From Adiantum capillus-veneris (taxonomy: Eukaryota; Streptophyta; Polypodiopsida; Polypodiales; Pteridaceae): DNA of 64,000 bases. The DNA is taken from positions 157,934,247 to 157,998,246 of the forward strand of contig CM043943.1 of assembly GCA_014529385.2 (NCBI GenBank). Reading direction: 5' to 3'. Positions 21,450 to 32,214 of this stretch are shown in pieces. Positions within the stretch are counted from its first letter, which is position 1. Every line of letters starts with the position of its first letter. The translations under genes and the position numbers were made by a program. The notes beneath the pieces are model-generated. The model was not told where the DNA came from. It made no database searches and saw only the letters and a list, made by a program, of their open reading frames with translations.

Positions 21450-22350
21450 AGTGGCATAACAACTGTTGGAAGAGTCTCTACAATAGGAGCATTTGAAGAC
21501 TATAGCACATTGATCTCCTCTAACTTTTCTTTGCCCTTGTTTGAATCATCAGACTTAGAAGTTTCACTGGATTGTTTATCCTTCTTGTTTTGCTTCCATT
21601 TTGTGCAATCCTTCTTCACATGCCCTTTTTTATAGTAGCGATAGCACTTGACATTGTGCATAGAACCTTGAGACTTACTGCGTGAGCCCCCACGTTCCTT
21701 GCTTTTGGCACGACTTTGAGTGCGACCCCTCTGTCTATCACTAGCAACATACACATCACCATCCTTCTTGCCTTCGATAGATTTCCTGCGAATCTCCTCG
21801 GTAAACAGGCTCCCAAGGATGTCATTATAGACTAGACCGGCACCAGGTGATGAGTTGCTAATTGCAGTACAAAACGTATCCCAAGATGAGGGTAAAATGC
21901 ATAGCAAGAATATACATTTGATTTCCTCATCTAAGACGAAACCCTGAGTGGTCAAGTGAGTGAAAATGATATTGAACTCATTAATGTGAGTTGAAATAGT
22001 TCCCTCTTCCTTCATAGAAAGGTCAAACATCTTCTTCATCAAGAAAACCTTATTAGTGGCACTTTTGTTCTCGTAACTGGAACACAACTTATCCCATACA
22101 TCTCTAGCAGTCCTTTCTCCAACTATAGTAAAATACACAGATTCGGCCAAATGAAAACAGAGTGTAGATTTGGCCTTAGCATCAAGTTTCTCCCACTCAA
22201 CATCTGTATAATCGCCCTCTGGGCGTCTTTGATAGGATCCAATTGGCCTTTTTGTATAAGAACATCTTGAATCTGCTCTTTCCAGATAGCAAAATTCATC
22301 CCATCAAATTTTTGGATATTGTAAATATCCTTTTCACCACTGGATGACAT
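21450..22350 (-). pseudogene. B1 gag
   Basis: The start is MSSSGEKDIYNIQKFDGMNF at 22350, with IWKEQIQDVLIQKGQ typical of copia gag. A frameshift near 22140 leads into the long frame 21500-22150 (ARDVWDKLCSSYENKSATNK, then KEEGTISTHINEFNIIFTHL, LPSSWDTFCTAISNSS). A zinc knuckle follows (CYRYYKKGHVKKDCTKWK), in which the second Cys is Tyr. It ends in a Lys/Ser-rich tail before the insert. The same gag type, with a better knuckle, is found in copia C. Confidence 0.85.
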
Positions 22351-23454
22351 GGCTGTAAGCTAAAGATAATATGGTGATAAACACTTGTAATTCTGGGAAA
22401 AATTCGGTAGGGTTTCCCCAAAAAAATTGACAGAATCTCAATCCAAAACTGTCACAAGAGATCAATAACGCATCAAAAGTAATGCTCTTAAAGCATAAGA
22501 CAGGCGCATCAACCACTAACTGTACATAAAAAGTCAAAAGTTGACCCAAGACTACCAACACGACGTCAAATTCTCCTAGCCCTCTCTATACATGTCCTAT
22601 GGCAAGGCCATGAAAAAAGGGTACTCCAGCAACCTGTATCACCAAAAGGATCTCAACATTCTCGAGAATCCCCCAACTCAAGAAAACGTCACACTATCGA
22701 CCCTCACAAAAGGTTATGCAGACAAGAAACCAACCGAGTCTCAGAAAGGGCCTCCGAACCGTGTCTCAAAAACGGTTGGGACTGCCAAAAACAAGCCAAA
22801 TCGCGTCCACAAAAGGTACATATGGCCGTTTCTGCAACTCAACGTACATCCACTGTCAACAATACTGCAAGGTGCAGTATATACGGTCAAACAAGCACCA
22901 AACAAAATGTGCAAGCAGTAAACGGGGAGTAGAATCGCTCTCAAAAGAGCTCAAGCACTATCAAAAGTGCCAAACAATGCATATGCACATCAAGTACTCC
23001 CACTGAAATCTATGCTGATGCAAAACACTGCAACCTGTAAGAAAACTGGATGTACTGTATGTATGCAAGAACCTGTGAGGAGATGGATGCCTGAAAAACC
23101 CGAGACAATGTCGATGCCAAAAAGTACTCCTAATCAGCCCATAAACACCGTCTCAATAGCACATAATAGCCATAAAACAGCTATATACAATCCCAAAATA
23201 GTCTCTAAAAAACCTGCACCTGTGTCCTGTACCTCTACTTGTACCTCTAGCAAAAGTGGAGATGAAAAATACAACTCCTGAAGTGTAGCTCGGATGAAGC
23301 TTTCGACTGCACGAACAGCTTCGAAAGGGGGGTGAAACTCTAGGACACCTAATGGAAATGCTCTCGGAACGTTGAATTTGCTGATACCAAAATCAAAAAC
23401 CTGTTTGCAGTTTTGAAAGTACGCGGCACGCGGACGCAAAAACGACAAGCAAAT

Positions 23455-23455
<1 letters not shown>
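22351..23455 (-). other. B1 leader (5' untranslated region)
   Basis: About 1.1 kb between the gag start and the 5' LTR without a supported coding frame. The part at 23290-23440 recurs in B2 at 47408-47545 (GACTGCAC.AACTGCTTCG, GGAAA.GCTCTCGGAAC), which identifies it as family B leader. Confidence 0.7.
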
Positions 23456-23752
<297 letters not shown>

Positions 23753-23757
23753 CTACG

Positions 23758-24535
23758 TTCACTACTGTTTTATCCTTGTTTAGGATTTTCTGGACAATCT
23801 TTTGAAAAGTGTCCTCCCTTTTTGCAACATTGTATGCATTAAGCTTCAACTAGCTTGAGGTTTTTGTCAAGCTCTGGGCATTCAATTTTCCAATGATCAT
23901 CTGCACCATAGTTATGGCATTTTCCCGTTCTTGGCTTAATCATGGGTCCTACCATAGGAGGTCTAACACCTTGATTAGCCACATAATACATTGGTGCAAG
24001 CTCTGGTGGAGTATAAGTCACAGGTTCTTCCATTGGTGGTGGATGTGAATTATACCAATCTCCTTCTACCATTACTGTAGATGGACTCGGCTCATCATGG
24101 GGTGTAACATGCACTAGTGCTGGTTCATCTATGACTGCCTTTGAATGCATGTACTTTACAGGCACTGCATTATGTCCTGGATACGGAGGTTGCTGACCCA
24201 ACACGGGTTGAGGTCTTTCCATACCCATAGGTGGTCTTTGAGCTGGGTCCATATTAGGCATGGTTGGTCCATTTGCCCTCAATTACACACCATTTCCACG
24301 GTCTAATTAGTTTTCCCTGTTGAGGTATCCCATGCCCTGGTCCCCTCATAGGTGTTTTTTGCATGTTATTCATCATATCTGAAAAGTCAGTAAAAACTTT
24401 AGTTTCTATCTGCTTTTTACCAGTTTGGTGATCCAAATCAAATGTGCCTTTACAAAAGTTGTTGGTACACATGCAATGAGTCACTAGTATCAAGCTTGGT
24501 CAATTTTGAGTTGAAAGTAAATAATCACAATTATT
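23758..24535 (-). pseudogene. G1 gag with two zinc knuckles
   Basis: 24254-24493 and 23839-24282 encode a Pro/Met-rich gag-type protein (MRANGPTMPNMDPAQRPPMG, then PPPMEEPVTYTPPELAPMYY). A first knuckle-like motif, KCHNYGADDHWKIECPE, lies near 23872-23922 (second Cys replaced by Tyr). In another frame near 23780-23830 a second motif reads CCKKGGHFSKDCPEN. The sequence continues beyond B1 at 15309. The 5' part of gag and the 5' LTR of G1 are missing; the right side is taken up by truncated A2 and unrelated sequence. Confidence 0.6.
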
Positions 24536-24540
24536 TACTT
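24515..24540. repeat. Perfect 11-bp inverted repeat at the A2 insertion point
   Basis: AAGTAAATAAT, loop CACA, ATTATTTACTT. The right arm ends exactly where the A2 LTR begins (24541), and its last five bases TACTT would be the A2 target duplication. Confidence 0.8.
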
Positions 24541-26183
24541 TGTTGGAATTAGGGTTGCAGAGAAACACACACAGCTTGAAGAAGACAAAGGAAGCTCAAG
24601 GCACACAATAGAGAGTGTGTTACTTGGTGTGCAATGGAAAGATAGATAGCCCTAGAGTGATGGGCGTATATACAATGCGCGGGGGAAAAAACCTCCTAAA
24701 GAGGGACAATGCCCTGGCGGTCCTAGTGTGTTCACACATGTCACTACCACATGTATATGGTAACAAATCCACCCAAGAGTGATGCGGTGAACGAGAGCTG
24801 GCACATGAGTAAAGGAAAGTGCCATGCCCTGAGGACATGATCAGTCCACAAAGGGGAGTAAGCCCAAAGCTTTGCGGAAAGCTTCGAGCTTCTCACGAGA
24901 CAATGCCTTTGTGAAAAGATCTGCAAGGTTGTCCTGTGGTGGCACATAAGCCACGCTGATCTCTCCTACTGAGAGCCTCTCCTTGACATAGTGGTAATGC
25001 ACCTCAATGTGCTTTGTGCGAGCATGAAACGTTGGGCCTCGCAACTGGCAATGCGCTCTGATTGTTAGTGTAGATAGTGTTGGCAGTGTCATGTCCAACA
25101 CCCAAATCAGCCATAAGGCGTCTGAGCCATACACACTCAACCGTAGCAGTGAAGACTGCCATGTACTCAACCTCACAACTCGAAGTGGCCACAATAGGTT
25201 GCTTCTTGCTTAACCATTATGTACATGAACTGCCAAGCATGAAACAAAAACCACTTGTGGACACTCGCATGTCAAAACAACCAGCCCAATCTGAGTCCAA
25301 AAAAGCATGTAAGTCTGGCGGAAATGATCCCCCCTTGGGATAAAACAAGCCAAGATGAAAAGTGCCACAAAGGTAGCAAAAAATCCTCTTGAAAGCCTGC
25401 AATGCTTAAACCCTAGGCTATGCATAAATCTGCTGACCTATGAGACTGCAAACTGAATATCTGGCTTCGTGTTGCATACATAAATGAGGTAGCCAACAAC
25501 AGTTTGGTAAAGAGTGACATCAGCAGGATCTCTAGCATCATGTAGACTCAACTTCAAACCTATTTCCATGGGAGTGGCAATAGGTTTGCAATCCTCAAGT
25601 CCAAACTTACATAGCAATGTCTCTCTATGTAACTTTTTTGACACAAGGCAATACCACCATCACACTGCTTAAACTATATGCCCAAATAATGATGCAACAA
25701 TCTTTCATCTTGAAAGTAGCATTCAAATCAGCCTTAAATTCAACAATATGTCTCTCATTTGGTCTAGTGATAAGCAGATCATCTACATAAAGAACCACAA
25801 TGAGAAGTACATCACCCTCACGCTTTACATACGATGTGCTTTCTGTTGGACAGTTACGAAAGCCTTGTTTGACCAAATGAGTGTTAGATTTCTCATACCA
25901 AGAAGGAGGAGATTGCTTCAACACATACAAAGCCTTGTTACATTTGCACACTTTGTCCTCTTGTCCTCTCTTGACAAAACCGCAAGGCTGCGTCACATAA
26001 ACTTCCTCAAATATGTCACCATTCAAGAAAGCAATAACAATGTCTGATTGATGTACATCCCAACCAAAATGAAGTGCCAATGCTAATAGAAAACGCACAG
26101 TAGTCATACGTCAAGTGGGAGCAAAGGTCTCTTCATAATTTATGCCTTTTTGTTGTGCATAACCCTTTGCAACAAGTCGAGCC
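24541..26183 (-). mobile_element. Copia element A2, 5'-truncated
   Basis: The left (3') LTR is 24541-24765 and starts TGTTGGAATTAGGG. Only RNase H and most of RT follow (24841-26107); the element stops at 26183 within the RT N-terminal region (the ...ACAAGTCGAGCC end) and passes into unrelated sequence. No 5' LTR, gag, protease or integrase is present. The segment 25700-26183 appears identical to 11061-11544 of A1. Confidence 0.9.
24841..26107 (-). pseudogene. A2 RT and RNase H fragments
   Basis: 25625-26107 has copia RT with FLNGDIFEEVYV and VVLYVDDLLI; the same stop before MTTVRF as in A1 is present. A deletion of about nine bases near 25697 shifts the frame. 25438-25644 has LEDCKPIATPMEIG, 25217-25402 has FLDSDWAGCFDMRVSTSGF, and 24841-25194 has the RNase H end (HIEVHYHYVKE, NLADLFTKALS). 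Confidence 0.85.
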
Positions 26184-26510
26184 ATCAAGTAAGTGCATCT
26201 ATGCATCTATCCTTGCTAGATTTATACTCCTAAATTCTCAGAAATATCTCTTACGTTTGGAATGCATGCCCATATCTTTGATTCACCCCAACAAGGAAGT
26301 GGAGCAGAACATAACCATGTCCTTGGCACCTTACGATGTCATAGTGAATCACAAAAAAATCAATGGCCTCTTGGATGACAAGCGCTATGGTAAGATGGTT
26401 GCCAATCATTGTGGCAGTCTTTTAAAGGGGAACCAACCCCATGCACGGGATGTTGAGTCAATTTTGGATGAAGCTGTAATATCCAGTAAGGGATATACTA
26501 CAATTTCTAA
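26184..26510 (+). pseudogene. Exon-like segment 1 of an unidentified gene
   Basis: The plus frame encodes a mixed, globular-looking segment (LRLECMPISLIHPNKEVEQN, then YDVIVNHKKINGLLDDKRYG, HARDVESILDEAVISSKGYT). It ends at TCTAA-GTATGT, a good plant splice donor at 26511. The next kilobase is AT-rich, intron-like and contains the element at 26601-27928. The family is not recognised. The upstream part is cut off by A2. Confidence 0.35.
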
Positions 26511-26600
26511 GTATGTAGCGTCATTTTCAATTTTCATTTTATTAGAAAAGGATTTAGCATCCATACTCCTTGTACTTAGGTCTATGAAGATAGAGGTTAA

Positions 26601-27928
26601 TTAACACTAGGTTGGTAATGGGACACTTTTATGTCCTGTTAAGTGACCATTTTCCTTGAATTATGTCAAGAGTTTCAAAATGGATTTTGAGGTGCTATCT
26701 GTCTAGAAAGTTGTCTCATGAGCTTAAAAAAACTTGACATTTTTTTGGAATATCAATTCCATCTTTAACCTTGTCCTTGTACAACATTTCACAACCTAAA
26801 CTGTGTGAAAAAACGGGTCTTGTTTTTGGCTTTTTTCACCTTTTTCCAACTATACCACTCTAGAATTCATGTTTGTGAGGTCTATAATGCTAGAGAACTA
26901 TCTTTAGTACTCCTCAACATGTCCTGATACTTCTAGGGAGAAATAAATGTTAAAGTTGTAAGTTATGACCAAATTACAAAAATTGTCAAATCCTGTTTTT
27001 TAGCCAATTTTAGCTCTTCTATGATTTTTTTGGTGGCTTTCATGATATTCAAATGCAGTTTTGATTTTCTATGTCTCATATTGTAACATAAATCTAATAT
27101 TCCTTGAGTTTTGGGGCACCTAATACCCTATTTTGCATAGTAGACAACGATGGTTGATTTTTCCAATTATAGAAGAAAACGAAACATTCTAGTATATCAA
27201 GTATAACTTTTTCAATATTGTTAGTTTCTTGTGACAAGTACATGCATTTTGTAGGTAGTAACCATATCTAGTCATAAGAATCAAATTTGGCTAGTTATTG
27301 AATAGTTTCTATGGGATTCTACAACTCATAATGTTGAACCCAGTTTTTTCATGTTTGCTGTATTTAGCACTTCATCTTTGTCCCCAAGATTCCCCTTGGT
27401 AAGAGATGTATTATTCTTTTGACATTCTCCATGGCTCCTTATGAACCTAAAGGACAATAGGGAACTAAGAAAACATGCATATATTATTTGTATTGAGCGT
27501 GGCTATAGAAACTTTGATGATAGATTTGCAGAATGTTAAAAAATCAACTTTTTTGTACCTATTTCTTTTGGCAAAACAAAAAATAGTGAGTGAGAAGAAA
27601 TCATATGTTCTGATCACCAACCCATTGAAGTTAACTAGGGAACTTATCTCAAGTCAAAAAAAATCCCTAATCTTATTTTTATGCAACAAAACGTAAGAAA
27701 TGACTGTTTTGATGAAAATGTACCAGTCCATCAACTGTGGAGGCTTGGTGTGACCAAAATATGAGAAACTTTACAAGTTTCTTATTTATTCCATGTGTAG
27801 TCTTCCTTGAACTATAACCTCATGAAAGGATTTCACAAAATGAGTGGATCTATTATGGTTTTGGAGGTTTTTTTCAAAACCCTGAAAGGACACTTTTATG
27901 TCCTGTTAGGTTACCAACCTAGTGTTAA
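26601..27928. mobile_element. 1.33-kb element with 18-bp perfect terminal inverted repeats
   Basis: TTAACACTAGGTTGGTAA at 26601-26618 is the exact reverse complement of 27911-27928. Just inside, GGACACTTTTATGTCC (itself nearly palindromic) occurs in direct orientation at 26621-26636 and 27888-27903, and both copies continue with CTGTTA. The interior is AT-rich without a supported protein. If the outer TTAA is target sequence, the ends are CACTAGG...CCTAGTG flanked by TTAA on both sides. It lies in an intron-like gap between exon-like segments. It is probably a non-autonomous DNA transposon; the superfamily is unclear. Confidence 0.65.
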
Positions 27929-27944
27929 AAATATTCATATCAAG

Positions 27945-28315
27945 CACACCCTACTTCCAAACCCTTTCACTATTCAAAAAACAAGATGGGAAGTGAACGA
28001 GGAGGTGCTTCAAACTCTTGGAAGTCCTTTTTACATTGATTCAAAATAAATATCTCTGAAAGGGGAGGAAATGGTATATGACAAGTATAACAATATTTTT
28101 TATGATTTGATGCTCGATGTTATTCTTGAAGAGTGCAATGGCATCTTGAAGTTTGTCATCAAGCTAGATGAGTGCGAGCTTGTAAAGGAGACGAAGGTTG
28201 ATCGAGTCACAATCATACTCATGAATAGAGCTCTGGATGCAAGCATTGGACCAGATGATCTCAGAAACTTTAGTGTGCAATCTAGAACAAATTTTTTCTT
28301 CTTGCAACCTTCAAG
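27945..28315 (+). pseudogene. Exon-like segments 2-3 of the unidentified gene
   Basis: Two plus frames, 27945-28049 (HTLLPNPFTIQKTRWEVNEE, VLQTLGSPFYI) and 28071-28315 (YDKYNNIFYDLMLDVILEEC, then LDECELVKETKVDRVTIILM), are separated by a stop. The sequence TTCAAG-GTGAGC at 28316 is a strong donor, and ATCTTTTCAG at 28400-28409 a strong acceptor. Joining them does not keep the frame, so the copy is probably decayed. The family was not recognised. Confidence 0.35.
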
Positions 28316-28409
28316 GTGAGCTAATGTTATGTTGAAGCTCAATTAACGTTATGTTTTACTTGTATGCTTTAGAATATGCATTCCAAAAAGCTTAAAATTA
28401 TCTTTTCAG

Positions 28410-29260
28410 GTGTGCCAGCTGAGAACTTCGATATATTGAATTGGACTTTTTATCAAACTAGCATCCTAGAAATAATAAGCAAACAAAGAAATGGAAATAA
28501 GCTGGATGTGGAGGGCATGTGCCCCTACATAGTGGAGTGGCACATGGCGGAATATTTAAAGACCTTGAAATACACGTACAACGTTTCTGAAGGAGAAACA
28601 AGAAAAAGCCATTTCTTATATTGCACGGGAGGTGTTTGCATCATGGAAAAACCATATTGGAGAAAAGCATTGGACAGACATCTTCGCGACCCCAACTTTC
28701 GACCCATTTTGGATATCCCACTTTCCAGAGTGCACATATGCACAATGCATGCACTTTGTAGGATAATAAAAAAATTAATGTTTTTCTACATCTGTTTTTC
28801 TTGGACCACTAAACCCCTCTTTGCAGAGCAGTGGGCAATCTCAGCTTTGGAGATAGCCTTCTCAGAGATGGGTTTGCATGGAGGACATGTTGAGATAGAG
28901 CAAGATGAAAAGAGGTCTAAGAATGGTTGGATGTTCCAAAGAGGTTGTCTATTGGTGGTGTGAAATCCCGACTCTTCCTGTCAATGTCTACAACTAGAAG
29001 AAAATGCAAAAGCCATAATGCACTAGAAAAACAAGCATGGAGATACAACATGTGGAAAAATTTGCACAATGCTATAGTTGATCATGCAAAAAATGGTGCA
29101 GCAAGGACTCACAACATGAACCTTGGATACAATATTCAAGTTTTGTGAATTGAAATCATGGACTAAAGAGGACTATGCGAATTTCCAAAAAGCTACAAAG
29201 ACACTCCAAAAAACATTCATAAGTGTGTGGACAAATCAACATATCACTCACTACATGGTA
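28410..29260 (+). pseudogene. Exon-like segments 4-5 of the unidentified gene
   Basis: The longest plus frame (28376-28963) encodes NFDILNWTFYQTSILEIISK, a YIVEWHMAEYLKTLKYTYNV segment, IPLSRVHICTMHALCRIIKK and GLHGGHVEIEQDEK. A frameshift near 28930 leads to a Lys/Arg-rich segment (SHNALEKQAWRYNMWKNLHN, NMNLGYNIQV). Another near 29143 leads to FCELKSWTKEDYANFQKATK. A donor-like ATG-GTAATG follows near 29250. The hydrophobic/His/Cys spacing looks like a real folded protein, possibly transposase-like, but no family was identified. Confidence 0.4.
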
Positions 29261-29369
29261 ATGTAATTGGTTTGATGATATGCTAATCTTTTGAATTGAA
29301 AATATGTATCCTTATAATATTTGTGCTTGCTTTGTGTGCAACACATTATCTATAATCACATGCCTTAGT

Positions 29370-29820
29370 TTGCAAGGGAATATGGAAGCTTGGGTATTTG
29401 GTCTACACAAGGCATGGAGAGAACCCACAAACAAGCTTGTACTAGATATTTCAGCCACACTTGACATGGAGGTGGTGTAGACAAAGACAATAGCTTAGAG
29501 GAGCTACATCAATGGATGTAGAAAAAACTATTGCACAAGTCACATTGCAAGAAACAAGTCAAAGATAGTCAGATTGGCCATGCATGAGATTAGCTAAAAA
29601 ACAGTGGAGGGAGATATGGGAGTTATCCTCTGCAGCAAGACGACATGCATATTGGTGGCTATAGAAACAATGCGAGGGAAGGGTTTAGACAACACCATTT
29701 CAAGTTGTGCCAGAACTCCATACACAAACCTTAATGTATCTAGACGACTTTATGCTATTTCAATTGTCCATTATGTGAATGATGATTGCAACAAAATAAA
29801 ATACTTTGGAAGATTTTGAT
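29370..29820 (+). pseudogene. Possible last exon of the unidentified gene
   Basis: After an acceptor-like TTTGCAAG near 29380, one frame gives REYGSLGIWSTQGMERTHKQ before a stop. A later frame (29604-29819) encodes 71 residues without recognised motifs. Support is weak and rests on continuity with the upstream segments. Confidence 0.25.
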
Positions 29821-30285
29821 ACGAAATCAATCTGACTGTGATGCAATTGGTGTGGAGTTGTAATTCCAAAATCTAGACCATATGCAACATGTGTCAAAAA
29901 ATAGGGACTGCAAAGGCCATAGATGCTTGATCCAACACCAAACATTGAAACTGTTGCTTGATTCTCTAGCATCATGACCTTGTCTATGTTTCATCTGATA
30001 GCCACACCTCCTAGATATCTTAAGAGTGTCTTCAATACAAAAGGAGGAAATCTAGCCTTGTCCTCGGAGAAGCTGAAATGAAAGCAAAGAAAGTTTGGGA
30101 TGCTCAAATTCTCTAAATACTGTCCAAGGGAGAAATTCATTCCCAAATCTGCCTTTCCTTGTCCATTTGGACAAAGAATGAACTTATCATCATAGACTAT
30201 GAGCTATGACAAATTAAATTTAAGCGTTGGTATATACACATGAAACTCTTCATCTATGCACTAGCAACATGATGAAAAAATCTAT

Positions 30286-30548
30286 TTACATAGAAGTGTC
30301 CCTTTTGATTTTCATCTTCTTTGATGAATGCACAGTTCCATAAGTCAAGTGTGCTCTCGGGTTGTAGAGGATGAGGATGGCACAAACGTCATTGATGGAG
30401 TAGTTCTCCCCAGCCCTACGATTCCAAGCCTTTCCTGTATTGTCTTGAACTCACTCCGCTAGGAGTGTCGCGGCACATGCGGCTACATCAAATTGTCTTG
30501 ATTTCTTGATCCCATTGCTGAAGGCCAATTTGGTAGAGAAAGGGAAAG
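30286..30548 (-). pseudogene. Minus-strand coding remnant, unknown family
   Basis: About 87 codons with a single internal TGA: KLAFSNGIKKSRQFDVAACA, then KAWNRRAGENYSINDVCAIL and YNPRAHLTYGTVHSSKKMKI. The composition is protein-like. It does not match any retroelement domain I know. Flanking sequence (29820-30285 and 30549-31240) shows no supported gene. Confidence 0.3.
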
Positions 30549-31289
30549 AGCTTATCCTTGGGTGCCTCATTAGAGCAAGGTAGCTCCACGTCTATCTCGA
30601 TCTGGAAGGGATCCATTTGTGGAAGGAGGCAAGAAAATTGTCAAATGTAAGGGTGGGAGTAAGAAGGCTTTGGCTAGGACTGGGGAGTACGAAGAGGCAA
30701 AAGAATAATCTCGTATTTAATTTCACCTCAAGAATTTGACGATGTCATTTATGCCGCCATAATGATTTCATTAATACTGATGCATTTAATGCAAGACATA
30801 GCTCGAGGCAAGCTCAACCACACCATATGACAAGTGTCCAGGTTGGGTGAGTATCGTAGTTATATAAAGCACCTTGAGTGCACAATCTTGGACTCACCCA
30901 CATCTACATATCATAGATATAAAGGACAAGAAGAGGGCAACAACAAAGCTCTCCCTTGAAAGACAATGGTGGACATGAAGGAGGTTGAGAAAACATTGGT
31001 TGAGGCAAAAACAATTCAAAGGAGTTGAAGAAAAAAAAAACAAAGCAACCCAAAAGGCGAAGGCTGTGGTAGATAGTAGTGCAAATAAGAAACCACAAAT
31101 GATAAAGAGGGAGAATAGTAGGAAGGGATAAACAAGTCAGTGCATCGATCACCTCTGGACTTTTCTAATGAAGGATTCATTGTAGATTTTTCTTTGAAAT
31201 TACGTAATTGTCATATTATCTTGTTTCTATACTTGCACCTCTGTGTTTCATTTTTTGATGCTTGGTGGTGATGCCAAAGTTATTGTCAA

Positions 31290-31890
31290 AATGTGTCATG
31301 CCACAATGCGAGGAGTAGGTCTACGTGCCACACCCCTCACTATCTCATCTTGTAGATTTTTGTGGCACAACACAAAAAAAAGGTTTGCACACGAAGACTT
31401 CACTTATTTGTGCCGTGCCACAATGCAAGAATGTACTTTGCCTGTGGGAGAGGTACCTCCAGATCACGATATAAGGGGGCTTGACAAAGGTAAATGTCAT
31501 GCTACAACACAAATAGTGCAAGAGGCTTCTTGTGAGACTTCCATATCACGTTTTGGCGTGACATTTTTATGTCACGCCCCACAACCCGATATGGAGGTGT
31601 GCCTACAATTGACATGCCTCTATATCAGCTATGATCGACGTACCTATATCTTATGTTGTGGCAGGATAGAAAAACTATTACACTGCAACGCGAGATAGAG
31701 GCATGTCGATTGTAGGCACACCTCCATATTGCATGGTGGTGTGACATAAAAATTTCACATCACAAAGCGATATAGAGACACGTCAATTGTAGGTACACCT
31801 CCATATCATGTTGTGGCGTGACATTTTATGTTGCACCACAACATGATATGGAGGCATGCCGATCGTAGTCACATTCATATCGTGTTGTGA
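31290..31890. repeat. Cluster of short direct and inverted repeats
   Basis: Variants of GATATGGAGGTGTGCCTACA...GACATGCCTCTATATC occur at 31584-31626 and, in inverse orientation, at 31690-31732 and about 31769-31816. GTGTGGC/TGTGCCACAA-type motifs recur from 31298 on. A perfect hairpin GGCGTGACAT-TTTT-ATGTCACGCC lies at 31555-31578. The open plus frame across it (31243-31698) merely reflects the repeats (CHATMRG, CRATMQE, CHATTQI). Confidence 0.65.
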
Positions 31891-32214
31891 TGCGAGTTTG
31901 CTGAGTAGCTAGGTTCTTTTTGCACCCCGATGGCTTCTTTGGCAAACATGATCCTGTTGTTCATGTGATGATTCAGTCTTCCCAGTGACAATAAACGAGG
32001 CAATTAATTGCGAGCGCCATCATAATTAATATCGTATGATTTAATGATGATGCTGTCTACCCCAATATATAACGTTTTTATTTTTTGTAGAGCCCACTAT
32101 TGTTTGATCGCTCTTCTCACCTCTCAAAGCCGGCATTTGCAATTTTGATGTCTAATTTCTTGTTCTTATTCTTTTTCTACGACCTTTCCTTTTCCATGAA
32201 AAATTCAGGTTTTC

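Noticed and set aside
22592-23281. Overlapping plus-strand open frames in the B1 leader
   Set aside because: They are antisense to the leader of B1, and the related stretch of B2 does not preserve them.
31243-31698. 151-codon plus-strand open frame with CHAT-type repeats
   Set aside because: The repetition reflects the underlying DNA repeat cluster with inverted units. There is no upstream promoter and no protein-like composition.
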